Below, piece after piece: positions 1 to 7,631 of a stretch of 26,457 nucleotides of DNA (its first letter is position 1; the number at the start of each line of letters is the position of its first letter). The stretch is from Anaerolineae bacterium (lineage in GTDB: Bacteria > Chloroflexota > Anaerolineae > B4-G1): positions 1-26,457 of the forward strand of contig JADHWW010000018.1 in assembly GCA_016783285.1 (NCBI GenBank), written 5' to 3'. Below the pieces are notes generated by a model. The model was not told the origin of the DNA, ran no database searches, and saw only the letters and a list, made by a program, of their open reading frames with translations. Both the position numbers and the translations under genes were made by a program.

Positions 1-2063
1 ACCAGCGGCATGTCGAGCCCCTTGGCGATCATCTGCGTGCCGACGAGCACGTGGGCCAACCCGGTGCTGAAGAGATGGAGGATGGCGGCGTGAGCGGCGT
101 GGTTGCGGGCGGTGTCGTGGTCCCAGCGCAGGGTGCGGACGTCGAGCCAGCGCTGGTGCACTTCTCGCTCCACCTGCTCGGTGCCCAGGCCAAAGTAGCG
201 GATGCGCTGGCCTCCGCACCGGGGGCAACATTCGGGGCGGGGCTCACGGTGATTGCAGTGGTGGCAGACGAGGTGAGCGCGGGCGCCGTGGTAGGTCAGC
301 GGGACGTCGCAGTGGGGACACCTGACGACGTACCCGCAGTCGCGGCAGAGGACGAAAGTGGCGGTCCCGCGCCGGTTGAGGAAGAGGATGACCTGCTCGC
401 CCTGGCCCAACGCCTCATCCATCGCCCGCGCCAGCGCCCGGCTAAAGATGGAGCGGTTGCCGGCGCGCAGTTCGGCCCGCAGGTCCACGATTTGCACCGG
501 TGGCAGGGGCAGGTAACTTGCGTCGGCGGGGCCGTCGTGCAGGACGTGATGGTGGATGCGGGGGATGTGGTAGCGAGCCTGGAGGTCGCGCAGGCGGCGG
601 GTGTGGGCCATGATGCGGCGGGGCATCTCTAGTAGCGTGAACTCGCCCCGCTGCGCACGGTGGTAGGATTCCAGGCTGGGGGTGGCGGAGCCGAGGATGA
701 CCGGCGCGCCGGTCAGGCGGGCCAGTTCGAGCGCCACGTCGCGAGCGTGGTAGAAGGGCACCAGCGGCTTCGGGGGAAGACGGTCGCGCTGTTTATCCCC
801 TGCTCCAAATTCTATCTCCTCCTGTTTGTAGCTGGCGTCGTGCTCCTCATCTATGACGATGAGACCCAGGTCGGTGAAAGGGATGAAGAGGGCGGAGCGG
901 GGGCCAATGACAACGTCCACCAGTCCGGTGCGGATGCGGCGCCAGGTGTCGTACCGTTCGCCGCCGGTGAGCGCGCTGTGGAGGATGGCGACGCGCCGGC
1001 CAAAACGCGCTCCAAAGCGGTGGGCTGTCTGCGGTGTCAGGCTGATTTCGGGTACGAGCGCGATAGCCTGCTGTTCTCGTTCGAGCACCTCAGCGACGGC
1101 TCGCAGGTAGATTTCGGTTTTGCCGGAGCCGGTCACGCCATGTAGAAGGAAGATTGGAGATTGAAGATTGGAGATTGGAGATTGCATCGCGTCCCAGACG
1201 GTTTGTTGATCTGATGTCAGGGGGGGAGGGGTGTCGGGGACGAAGGTTTCGTCGGCCAGCGGGTCGCGCCAGACTTCCTCGGTGTCGAAAGCGACGAGGT
1301 TCCGCTCGGCCAGTTTGTTGAGGTGATAGCGGGTACAGCCGGTCTCGGCGTAGACCCAACTGACGTCTACCGGGCCGCCCTCGGCGCGGAGGAACTCGAC
1401 GATGGCCGGGTAACATTTGCTCCTCAGACCTGCTAACGCCTCGTCCGTGTCAACGTCGGGGGCGATCCACTCAATTGTGCGCACCTGTTTGGGGCGGGCG
1501 CGGGGCGGGGCCAGGAAGGGCGACTTGACGACCACTCCCCGGCGGGCCAGTTGATGCGCAGCACTGCGCCATTGGCGGCGGGGTAGCACGCGGTCCAGTT
1601 GTCGCCCACGCAACGGGCCTTTGGAATCCAGCACCGTGATCAATTGCTCCTGGGCTTTTGTTCGCGCGTCTCGAGGCTCGACCTCCCCGGTCAACTCGAC
1701 CTGCACGTCGGCGTAGCCAGCCACGCCCGGTGGTAGCATCAACGTCAGGCACCTCCAGAGCGGGGACAGGTACTCGCGGCCCATCCAGCGGGCTAGATCA
1801 ATCTGGGCTGGCGTGAGCACCGGGTCGGGGTCCACCAGCGATTCGACGGGGCGCGTCTCGGGGACAGGGGACACGTCACCGAGGGCGACGACGATGCCGT
1901 AGAGTCGCCGGGGGCCGAAGGGGACGACGACGAGGGAGCCCACCGCCAGCCGGCCTCGCAGTTCGTCCAGCAGGTGGTAGGTAAAGACCGGCGCAGCCGC
2001 GCCCGGAGCCGGCGGTTTGACCGGAGAGAAGACGACTATGTCAGCAAACAGATCGGATTTCAT
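1..2063 (-). CDS. priA: Primosomal protein N' (replication restart helicase PriA), 3' end outside the window
   Basis: The frame is open from ATG at 2063 to the window edge (about 687 codons), so the C-terminus is missing. PriA is a 3'-5' superfamily 2 helicase that recognises stalled forks and reloads the replisome. Visible marks are Walker A GVTGSGKTE at about residues 309-317, VIDEEHDASYK (DEAH-type box) near residue 405, GSATPSLES (motif III), and the PriA zinc-binding module CRDCGYVVRCPHC followed by CHHCN and CPRCG, then GLGTEQVERE and VGTQMIAKG. The start is the first ATG after an in-frame TGA, and the N-terminus MKSDLFADIVV suits the family. The Shine-Dalgarno is weak. Just before Walker A the protein carries a repeat-derived insert (QSPISNLQSPI, 1151-1184). 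Identification is firm; the exact start is less so. Confidence 0.95.
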   Translation of the reverse strand, partial: MKSDLFADIVVFSPVKPPAPGAAAPVFTYHLLDELRGRLAVGSLVVVPFGPRRLYGIVVALGDVSPVPETRPVESLVDPDPVLTPAQIDLARWMGREYLSPLWRCLTLMLPPGVAGYADVQVELTGEVEPRDARTKAQEQLITVLDSKGPLRGRQLDRVLPRRQWRSAAHQLARRGVVVKSPFLAPPRARPKQVRTIEWIAPDVDTDEALAGLRSKCYPAIVEFLRAEGGPVDVSWVYAETGCTRYHLNKLAERNLVAFDTEEVWRDPLADETFVPDTPPPLTSDQQTVWDAMQSPISNLQSPIFLLHGVTGSGKTEIYLRAVAEVLEREQQAIALVPEISLTPQTAHRFGARFGRRVAILHSALTGGERYDTWRRIRTGLVDVVIGPRSALFIPFTDLGLIVIDEEHDASYKQEEIEFGAGDKQRDRLPPKPLVPFYHARDVALELARLTGAPVILGSATPSLESYHRAQRGEFTLLEMPRRIMAHTRRLRDLQARYHIPRIHHHVLHDGPADASYLPLPPVQIVDLRAELRAGNRSIFSRALARAMDEALGQGEQVILFLNRRGTATFVLCRDCGYVVRCPHCDVPLTYHGARAHLVCHHCNHREPRPECCPRCGGQRIRYFGLGTEQVEREVHQRWLDVRTLRWDHDTARNHAAHAAILHLFSTGLAHVLVGTQMIAKGLDMPL
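1151..1184. repeat. AGATTGG-type tandem repeat inside priA
   Basis: Heptamer-like units (AGATTGG, AGATTGA) run in tandem for about 34 bp. On the minus strand they read in frame as QSPISNLQSPI between LTSDQQTVWDAM and FLLHGVTGSGKTE of PriA. The same style of repeat is intergenic at 5427-5515 and 25894-25995. Confidence 0.75.
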
Positions 2064-2082
2064 CCAGATTCACCGTTTTGAA

Positions 2083-2105
2083 TGGAAGCCGAAACTTGTT
2101 TCGGT
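2083..2105 (-). repeat. Palindromic dispersed repeat, copy 1
   Basis: This 23-nt sequence contains the perfect palindrome CCGAAACTTGTTTCGG (arms of 7 bp, 2089-2104). It matches exactly, in the opposite orientation, the stretch at 22415-22437. It lies in the 122-bp gap between the exporter permease and priA, just upstream of the priA start, so it could also be a leader hairpin. Nearby GTCAAC-AA-GTTGAC (about 2158-2171) is another small inverted repeat. Confidence 0.6.
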
Positions 2106-2185
2106 GCCCCCGGCACAGATGTCGGTCACGCAGATACGGCTTTTTGTCCACCAGGGACGTCAACAAGTTGACGCTTCCATCACTA

Positions 2186-2992
2186 TTACACTTCCTCGCC
2201 GAAGCGGGGGCTGTAGCGCAGAAACACCAGGTAGCCGGCGACGAGCACGATCAGCGCGGTGACGGCAGTGCGCAGCAGGAAATCGAGGCCCGTCGGCGCA
2301 CCCTGATAGAGCAGGTCGCGGTAGGAAGCGACGATGGAGGCCATCGGATTGAGGCGGCGCAGCCAGAGTTGGGCGTCGAAGGTGATCGTCAGCACAGTAA
2401 CCTGCTGCGGAACGTCCTGGATGGGGTAGATCACCGGCGTCAGGAAGAACCAGGCCAGCATGATCGCGCCCAGGATGTGCTGGGTGTCTCGATAAAAAAC
2501 ATTGAGAGTAGCGAGGAGGAATGTTAGCCCCAGGATGAAGGTTACCTGAATCAGGATGGTGAGCGGCAGGAGTAGCGCCCACCAGGTCAGTGGTGCGCCG
2601 GAGATGAACGCCAGAATGAAAAAGACGGGCAGGGCGACGAGGAAATTAACCAGGTTAGACAGCACGGTGGAGATAGGGAGCACCTCGCGGGGGAAGTAGA
2701 CTTTTTTGATCAGATGGGCGTTGCCAACGATGCTGCCGGTGGCCTGGAAGATCGAGTCGTTGAAGAAACTCCACGGCAGGAGTCCACATAACAGGAATAC
2801 GTGATAGTGAGGGATGTCATCCCGGCGCAGGAAAACGGTGAAAAAGATGGTGTAGACGACCATCATCAACAGCGGGTTGAGCCACGACCAGGCGACGCCC
2901 AGGACGGAACTTTTGTAGCGCACCTTCAGGTCACGCACGACTAGATTGCGGATCAACTCGCGGTAGTGCCACAGTTCTCGTAGCCGGTTCAT
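2186..2992 (-). CDS. ABC-2 type polysaccharide/O-antigen export permease (Wzm/TagG-like)
   Basis: This 268-aa integral membrane protein has the ABC-2 exporter permease layout: a cytoplasmic N-terminus with RELIRNLVVRDLKVRYKSSVLG (coupling region), then about six hydrophobic segments and a short basic C-terminus. The family exports undecaprenyl-linked O-antigen, teichoic acid or capsule chains. Its ATG overlaps the stop of the upstream glycosyltransferase by 4 nt (ATGA), which implies translational coupling and a joint role in surface polysaccharide assembly. The expected ATP-binding partner (Wzt/TagH) is not adjacent: the next gene on this strand is priA. The substrate cannot be read from the sequence. 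Confidence 0.88.
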   Translation of the reverse strand: MNRLRELWHYRELIRNLVVRDLKVRYKSSVLGVAWSWLNPLLMMVVYTIFFTVFLRRDDIPHYHVFLLCGLLPWSFFNDSIFQATGSIVGNAHLIKKVYFPREVLPISTVLSNLVNFLVALPVFFILAFISGAPLTWWALLLPLTILIQVTFILGLTFLLATLNVFYRDTQHILGAIMLAWFFLTPVIYPIQDVPQQVTVLTITFDAQLWLRRLNPMASIVASYRDLLYQGAPTGLDFLLRTAVTALIVLVAGYLVFLRYSPRFGEEV

Positions 2993-4245
2993 GGGGGATT
3001 GGGTCTCCTATCAGGATTTTGAGTTTCAAGGACGGTGCGATAGATCTTGAGCAGATGCCGCCCGGCGCGGTCCCAGGAAAAGTGGCGGGCAGCCCGCGCC
3101 CGCAGTCTCTGTCCCAATTCGACGCGCCGGCGTGGGTCGTCCAGGAGGCCGGCGATGGCGTCGGCCAGGGCAGTGGGATCGCCGGACCGTCCGGCGTACA
3201 CACCTAGCCGGCCCATGTACTCCCGGCTTACGGGAGTGTCGAAGGAGACGGTGGGCAGGGCCATCGCCATATAGTTCAGGATTTTGCCGCAGCCCTCGGT
3301 AGCGGAGAGTTTCGGGGCCACGGCAACGTCGCCCAGCGCCAGGTGGGCCGGCGCCTCCTCGTAGGACACCTTGCCGGTGAAGGTGACTCGGTCGCTCACC
3401 CCCAGGTCGGCGGCCTGACGTTGGTAGTAGGTCACGCTGGGAAAGCCCATGATCAGGAAATGCGCGTCCACCCCGCGCTGTTTGAGAATCTGCGCTGCCT
3501 GCACGAGCAACGGTGTGCCCTGGTAGTCGGCCAGGAGGCCCAGGTAGGCGACGACGGGACGATCGGGCGGGATGCCCAGGGCTGCTTTACGGGCCGCAAC
3601 TTCGTTGGAGGCGAGCACGTCGGGCCGGAAGAAATCCAGGTTGACGCAATCCGGCAGCGGGTAGACGCGGCGGGTGTCGCAGTTAAAGTCGCGCTCCAGC
3701 AAGAGTGCCCCCAGTTGGCTGCTGGTGACGATGACGTCGGCCATTTGGTCAATGCGCAGTTCCAGCAGTCGCGCCCAGCGGTACCACACCCCTTTGGGGT
3801 TGAGAAAATGGTGATCCACCATCTCGCTGGTCATACTGCCCTGAAAATCGAGCACGAGTGGCACGCGCAGAAACCGGCTCAAAAAGTAGCCGATAAAGGC
3901 GCCCTCGTGCGTATGCCCGTGGACGATGTCGAACTTGCGGCGCAGTATGGTCTTCAATCCCGTCCAACCCAGGAAAACGTCAAAGGCGAGTTTGTGGGGT
4001 GAGGAGCCGACCTCGTAATCGGCCCGCCAGGGCGTGGGCCGGGTGCGCACGATCTCCAGGTCGGGCAGGTCGCGCCCCAGGTAGTAGGTGATGATAGTCA
4101 CCTGGTGGCCCAATGCCTGGAGCCCCCGCGCCTCCTCCAGGATGCGTATGTGGCCTCCATAGTCGGAGAAGAAGGAGGTGGGGGCGATCATCAAGATGCG
4201 AAAAGTCTCAGTCAATGTGCTCAGCCTGGCGAGGGATCTTTTCAT
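2989..4245 (-). CDS. Glycosyltransferase family 4 (GT-B fold)
   Basis: This protein has the GT-B architecture. The N-terminal Rossmann domain begins RILMIAPTSFFSDYGGHIRI with a glycine-rich acceptor loop, followed by FDIVHGHTHEGAFIGYF. The nucleotide-sugar domain contains VAYLGLLADYQGT, FTGKVSYEEAPAHLALGDVAVAPK and the donor-site motif TEGCGKILNYMAMALP. Such enzymes move sugars from nucleotide donors onto lipid-linked or protein acceptors. The coupled exporter permease suggests extracellular polysaccharide synthesis. The ATG at 4245 gives 418 aa, but its first codons come from an inserted repeat element (4224-4376). Homology-like sequence starts at about residue 16 (FRILMIAP), so the ancestral start was probably different, perhaps TTG or ATG within the first 20 codons. 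Donor and acceptor are unknown. Confidence 0.87.
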   Translation of the reverse strand: MKRSLARLSTLTETFRILMIAPTSFFSDYGGHIRILEEARGLQALGHQVTIITYYLGRDLPDLEIVRTRPTPWRADYEVGSSPHKLAFDVFLGWTGLKTILRRKFDIVHGHTHEGAFIGYFLSRFLRVPLVLDFQGSMTSEMVDHHFLNPKGVWYRWARLLELRIDQMADVIVTSSQLGALLLERDFNCDTRRVYPLPDCVNLDFFRPDVLASNEVAARKAALGIPPDRPVVAYLGLLADYQGTPLLVQAAQILKQRGVDAHFLIMGFPSVTYYQRQAADLGVSDRVTFTGKVSYEEAPAHLALGDVAVAPKLSATEGCGKILNYMAMALPTVSFDTPVSREYMGRLGVYAGRSGDPTALADAIAGLLDDPRRRVELGQRLRARAARHFSWDRAGRHLLKIYRTVLETQNPDRRPNPP

Positions 4246-4376
4246 AAAGTGGGGCCAGACCTCCGAGGTTTACAGATTTGTGTCCCTCAGCAAGTTGTTG
4301 GCGGCACGATGTTTGCTTTCCCAACCCAATATACTGTCCAAACCTCGGAGGTCTGAAAAGATGCCTGGCGAGGGAT
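4224..4376. mobile_element. MITE-like element flanked by 14-bp direct repeats
   Basis: A perfect 16-bp inverted repeat (CAGACCTCCGAGGTTT at 4256-4271; its complement at 4340-4355) encloses about 68 bp with no ORF. Outside it, the 14-mer GCCTGGCGAGGGAT occurs at both 4224-4237 and 4363-4376 as a direct repeat. The inner copy is within the glycosyltransferase coding sequence (SLAR). The simplest reading is insertion of a small non-autonomous element with target duplication at the 5' end of the glycosyltransferase gene, supplying its present ATG. A 14-bp target duplication is long, so recombination between repeats is an alternative. Confidence 0.5.
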
Positions 4377-4390
4377 GTGAAGACGTGGTG

Positions 4391-5404
4391 TTACTCTCTA
4401 TGAGGGTCCGGCTTGCCCTTTAGCCGGGCGAACAAACGCCCGCCGAAAAACATTTGCCCCATCTGCTCACCTGCCGTGGGCACGTGTTTCGTGCCGGCAG
4501 CGCCTTCTCTGCCCCACGTACCTTGTTCCCGTTCCGCGATCCAGCGATCCCGTCCCTCGGCGGCTGCGACGAATGTCTTCTCCAATCCCTCCGCATCGTC
4601 GTGGGTCAGCAGGTCGCGCAAGCGCACCAGTTCGCTCAAGAGGGCGTTGAGCCGTAGTAAGATGTTCTCGCGGTTGAGAAAGATGGCGGTGTGACGCTCG
4701 CGGGCATCCTCGGCGGCCTCGGTGGCTGTGGCGAAACGGTGGTCGGTGAACTTGTACATCTCTAGCCAGCCGGAGGTGTCCACGGTGGCCCGCAGTAACG
4801 CGATGGCCAGCAGATCGGGCAGCCCCTCGACGCCAGCCTGTAGCCCATCGTGCTCAGTGACGTCAATGAAGAAAGGATGGGCCTGAAGTGACTTGACCAG
4901 TCCGGCGAAGGCATCAATCATTGCGCCGGAAGTCCTGGCCGGCGCGATGAGGCAATAGAGTGCATTCTTCAGCAAGTCGGCGCTGGCGGCATCCAGTCCC
5001 TGCGAGGGCTCCAGGCCAGCGGTGGCCGGGCTGGGAACAGGATGACCGCCGACGAAAAAGACGCCTTCCGGCAAGAGTTCCTCGGCCCAGCGCATCACCG
5101 GCGCCTTGAGGTATGCTGTGTCTGTGACCAGGCAGCCGGGTTGGAGGTGCGGCGCGATGGTGGCCAGGGTGTCGCGCAACTGTGTGAGCGGCACGGCGAC
5201 GATGACCAGGTCGGCATCCCGACACGCCCGGCCCGGCTTACGCTCCACCCGGTCGAAGGCACCTCGGGTGCGCGCGAGATCGGCTGCCACGGCGCTGGCG
5301 TCGTAGCCGGTGACCTCAGGCGGCTCTTTCTGCGCCTTCAGCCCCAGGGCGATGGAGACGCTGATATAGTCAGTACCGATAATTGCAACTCGTTTGAAAT
5401 CCAT
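4391..5404 (-). CDS. Prephenate-dehydrogenase-like (TyrA family) oxidoreductase, divergent
   Basis: The 337 aa align by eye with the TyrA fold: a Rossmann N-terminus (VAIIGTDYISVSIALGLK), ADLVIVAVPLTQL, VTDTAYLKAPVM, the GGHP histidine motif and an all-helical C-terminal dimer domain ending IFLNRENILLRLNALL. Canonical TyrA converts prephenate to 4-hydroxyphenylpyruvate with NAD(P). Two things are unusual. The glycine loop is GTDYIS instead of GxGxxG, and the residue after the DxxxxK-type turn is Tyr where the active site usually has Ser. The stretch after GGHP (VPSPATAGLEPSQG) also departs from the usual MAGxE. It may be a paralogue with altered cofactor or substrate use. It ends just before the inserted element near 4376 and starts after a repeat-rich leader. 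Confidence 0.72.
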   Translation of the reverse strand: MDFKRVAIIGTDYISVSIALGLKAQKEPPEVTGYDASAVAADLARTRGAFDRVERKPGRACRDADLVIVAVPLTQLRDTLATIAPHLQPGCLVTDTAYLKAPVMRWAEELLPEGVFFVGGHPVPSPATAGLEPSQGLDAASADLLKNALYCLIAPARTSGAMIDAFAGLVKSLQAHPFFIDVTEHDGLQAGVEGLPDLLAIALLRATVDTSGWLEMYKFTDHRFATATEAAEDARERHTAIFLNRENILLRLNALLSELVRLRDLLTHDDAEGLEKTFVAAAEGRDRWIAEREQGTWGREGAAGTKHVPTAGEQMGQMFFGGRLFARLKGKPDPHRE

Positions 5405-5426
5405 AGTGGTCGTTCTCTCCTCTGGA

Positions 5427-5515
5427 TGGATTTGAGATTTGGTGATTTGAGATTTGCGGATTTACCAACCGCAGCGGCCGGCCCAATCTCCAAATCTTAA
5501 AATCCGCCAATCTTA
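5427..5515. repeat. ATTTGAGATTTG tandem/inverted repeat region
   Basis: GATTTGAGATTTG-type units (5428-5463) face partly complementary CAATCTCCAAATC/CGCCAATCTT units (5484-5514) across a short GC-rich spacer. The result is an imperfect hairpin between the tyrA-like gene start and the HD-protein stop codon, which lies inside the right arm. It resembles the repeats at 1151-1184 and 25894-25995. Confidence 0.6.
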
Positions 5516-6091
5516 ATTCAGACTATCGGCCGCTTGCAGCGCGGCCAGCAATTGATCTTCCTCGGTCTGACAACTCGCCAGCCGGTGCTGGTGTCGCTGG
5601 ATGAGGGCGACGGTGAGGGGTGAGCAGCCGGCCTCTCGTGCCCAGCGCGCTCCCACTTCCGGGTGCCGGGCGTGCACGACGAAGGGGCGGCGCCAGCCCT
5701 TCGGCAGCCCTTCGACAGAGCTCAGGACAAGGCTCAGGGCATAGCCCTGCGGCTCCCCCCGGCTCAGGCGGGCCAGCAGGCGCGGCGCGAAGCGCCGCAG
5801 AAACACGATGACCGCGCGTTGCCACGCAGGTAGATAGGCGGCGGCTTTGCCCACGTCGTGTAGTAGCGCCGCCGCCAAAAGATGCGGGTTCGTGTGGCCT
5901 GCTCGGCGCAGCGCGTGGTACACTGTCAGGCCGTGGCGCTGATCCTGGGCGGCCTGGCGGCGGAAAAGCGCCCGTGCCTCCGGCGTCAAGATGCATATTG
6001 CTTGCGCTATCTCCTCCTCTGAAACCCGGGCGGTCAATGCTCGTTGGAACTGCCCCACGCGGTAGCGAAGCGCGCTGCCTGGTTGGTTCAT
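5513..6091 (-). CDS. HD-domain phosphohydrolase
   Basis: An HD-superfamily metal-dependent phosphohydrolase of about 192 aa. The H...HD...D signature is readable as RHGLTVYHALRRAG, then AAALLHDVGKAAAYL, VHARHPEVGARWA, and a terminal AALQAADSLN. It likely hydrolyses a nucleotide or signalling phosphate ester; the substrate is unknown. The chosen ATG at 6091 overlaps the stop of the upstream protease gene as TGATG, typical of coupling; an ATG at 6115 would add eight residues. The segment ALSLVLSSVEGLPKGW at 5709-5732 is a dispersed 24-bp repeat read in frame. It sits in the linker between the HD pair and the distal histidine helix, so activity may be tolerated. Confidence 0.8.
   Translation of the reverse strand: MNQPGSALRYRVGQFQRALTARVSEEEIAQAICILTPEARALFRRQAAQDQRHGLTVYHALRRAGHTNPHLLAAALLHDVGKAAAYLPAWQRAVIVFLRRFAPRLLARLSRGEPQGYALSLVLSSVEGLPKGWRRPFVVHARHPEVGARWAREAGCSPLTVALIQRHQHRLASCQTEEDQLLAALQAADSLN
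5709..5732 (-). repeat. 24-bp dispersed repeat (single copy) inside the HD gene
   Basis: This unit, starting CCTTCGACAGAGCTC on the plus strand, is the reverse complement of one unit of the four-copy array at 20032-20127. Its 24-bp length keeps the reading frame. It encodes SLVLSSVE here but LRQSSGQA in pth, because it is inserted in the opposite orientation relative to coding. Confidence 0.85.
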
Positions 6092-6726
6092 CAAAAGAGC
6101 AGCAACAGGCTCCACAAAAGCCTATACACTGGCATGATTAGTATCCTGATTAGATCCACCCCCATTCGCGGGAGGATAAAGATCAGCGCGGCCAGGATGA
6201 GCATGCCGAAAGGACGCAAGCGTAGCAGACTATCTCCCCACCGGGGCGGTAGCAGGCCCATCAGGATTTTCTCTCCATCAAGAGGATAGATGGGAATAAA
6301 GTTGAAGAGCATCAGACTCAGATTGATCCCGATGGCGACGAGCAATAGGTGTCCGATGCTAAAGTCTCCAGCATACGAATCTATCCAGCCCATACGGAGG
6401 GGGATGGCGAGCAGCATAGCCAGGACAAAGTTGGAGAGGGGGCCGGCTGCTGCGCTGATGGCCATGCCTACCCGGGGATTCGTGCGCATCCGGTAGGGGT
6501 TGACGGGCACTGGCTTGCCCCAGCCAAAGTTGGAGAACAGCAATAGCAGGCTGCCGATGGGGTCAAGGTGGACTATGGGATTAAGCGTCATACGGCCCTG
6601 CTGACTGGCGGTGTCGTCTCCCAGTTGGTAGGCTGACCAGGCGTGGGCCCATTCGTGGATCGGGATGGCTAGGAGCAGAATAATAAGTTTGACCACAAGT
6701 TCAGGTAGTGTTGGAAGACTAAACAT
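6091..6726 (-). CDS. Site-2-protease-family (M50) membrane metalloprotease-like protein
   Basis: A 211-aa polytopic membrane protein with the M50B zinc site. HEWAH (HExxH) lies in the first hydrophobic segment (LLLAIPIHEWAHAWSAYQLG), and the third-ligand motif NFIPIYPLDGEKIL (NPxPxxPLDG type) lies near residue 145. AAAGPLSNFVLAML is the typical intervening segment. Family members cut transmembrane substrates, often anti-sigma factors, though many short ones have no known substrate. The start at 6726 has GGAGAA upstream; an ATG three codons earlier is possible. Its stop overlaps the HD gene start, so the two are co-transcribed. A TATAAT-like box on the minus strand (6779-6784) faces the gatC promoter and could drive this unit. 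Confidence 0.88.
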   Translation of the reverse strand: MFSLPTLPELVVKLIILLLAIPIHEWAHAWSAYQLGDDTASQQGRMTLNPIVHLDPIGSLLLLFSNFGWGKPVPVNPYRMRTNPRVGMAISAAAGPLSNFVLAMLLAIPLRMGWIDSYAGDFSIGHLLLVAIGINLSLMLFNFIPIYPLDGEKILMGLLPPRWGDSLLRLRPFGMLILAALIFILPRMGVDLIRILIMPVYRLLWSLLLLF

Positions 6727-6816
6727 AGAACACATTTCTCCAGGGTTGTCTCTCGGTCGTCGCAAGCGGTAGTTTCCAATTATAACACGGTTGCCGGAAA
6801 GGGGCGAATGGCCCAG

Positions 6817-6845
6817 TTGCTCCTATTTCCTGATGATGTTATAAT
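6817..6845 (+). promoter_or_regulatory. Sigma70-type promoter of gatC
   Basis: TTGCTC (6817-6822), a 17-nt spacer and a perfect TATAAT (6840-6845) lie 18 nt before the gatC ATG. The leader would be only about 11 nt, just enough for the GGAGGGG ribosome site at about 6853-6859. Confidence 0.6.
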
Positions 6846-6862
6846 CACTCTGGAGGGGTACG

Positions 6863-7150
6863 ATGAAATTAAGCCGGGAAGAAGTAGAACACATCGCTGA
6901 ACTGGCCAGGCTGTCCTTGAGCGACGAGGAACTGGCCTTGTACCAGGAGCAACTTTCGGCCATCCTGAAGCACTTTGTGCGGCTGCAAGAGTTGGAGACT
7001 GAGGCCATTTCCCCCACGGCGACCGTGCTGCCGCTGCGCAGCGTGATGCGCGCCGACGAGCCCAAACCTCCTCTCCCCCGCGAGGACATCCTGGCCAACG
7101 CTCCCGCCGCTGAGGAGGGGTGTTTCAGGGTGCCGGCGGTGCTGGAGTAA
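6863..7150 (+). CDS. gatC: Asp/Glu-tRNA amidotransferase subunit C
   Basis: This 95-aa protein shows the GatC pattern: [20 protein letters not shown] at the start, then an [14 protein letters not shown] helix, the [16 protein letters not shown] strap and [13 protein letters not shown] at the end. GatC wraps around GatA and stabilises the GatCAB complex, which converts Glu-tRNAGln or Asp-tRNAAsn to the amidated forms. The ATG has a strong GGAGGGG site 4 nt upstream and a good promoter. gatA follows 1.05 kb downstream on the same strand rather than immediately, because an antisense two-gene unit occupies the gap. Confidence 0.95.
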   Translation: MKLSREEVEHIAELARLSLSDEELALYQEQLSAILKHFVRLQELETEAISPTATVLPLRSVMRADEPKPPLPREDILANAPAAEEGCFRVPAVLE

Positions 7151-7206
7151 AAGCATGGCGGCACGGAGGAAGAGAGGCATTGGGGTATATCTATGAGAGG
7201 AGGCTG

Positions 7207-7626
7207 TCAGTCTTTAGGAGGGTGCCAGCCGGCGGTGACCCATCGGCGGCGTGCTTGCACGACTGTCGGATTATTCATCTTTAGCGCCGCCACCGTTGCC
7301 CGGCCGCAGGCCGTTAGGCCCACAATGCGGGTGTCGCCCTCACGCCAGACGAAATGATCGTGCCAATTCTGTTGCAAAGGATGGAACAAGAGGGTCACTC
7401 TGCCTGTCTGGGGATCCACGCCTGTCTGCTGCGCGCCTTTGTGGACGTTGCAGGAGAAACAAGCCAGGCATAGGTTGTCGGCAGTGGCTGGTCCACCAGA
7501 CGTTTCAGGGACGATGTGGTCAATGTGCATCTGAAGACCGCAATTTTCCTCAGCCGTCAGGCAGTATGCACAGCGGTTGCGGTCCCGTGCAGCGATCAAG
7601 CGGCGCAACTCGGAGGGGATGGACAT
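7207..7626 (-). CDS. HNH endonuclease
   Basis: This 139-aa protein has an HNH/McrA-type metal finger. RNRCAYC gives the first zinc cysteine pair, MHIDHIVPETSGG carries the catalytic HxDH, NLCLACFSCNVHK gives the Asn and second cysteine pair with the terminal N/H residue, and KGAQQTGVDPQTG follows. Such nucleases nick or cut DNA and occur in restriction, mobile-element and toxin contexts. It begins 5 nt after the stop of the preceding small gene on the same strand, so both belong to one unit transcribed from the promoter at 8097-8125. It runs antisense to and between gatC and gatA. The specific role is unknown. Confidence 0.88.
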   Translation of the reverse strand: MSIPSELRRLIAARDRNRCAYCLTAEENCGLQMHIDHIVPETSGGPATADNLCLACFSCNVHKGAQQTGVDPQTGRVTLLFHPLQQNWHDHFVWREGDTRIVGLTACGRATVAALKMNNPTVVQARRRWVTAGWHPPKD

Positions 7627-7631
7627 TTAGA

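Noticed and set aside
51..632. 193-codon plus-strand open frame
   Set aside because: Antisense to the zinc-finger and helicase region of priA, which is certain.
3343..4002. 219-codon plus-strand open frame
   Set aside because: Shadow of the glycosyltransferase; no ribosome site and no recognisable motif.
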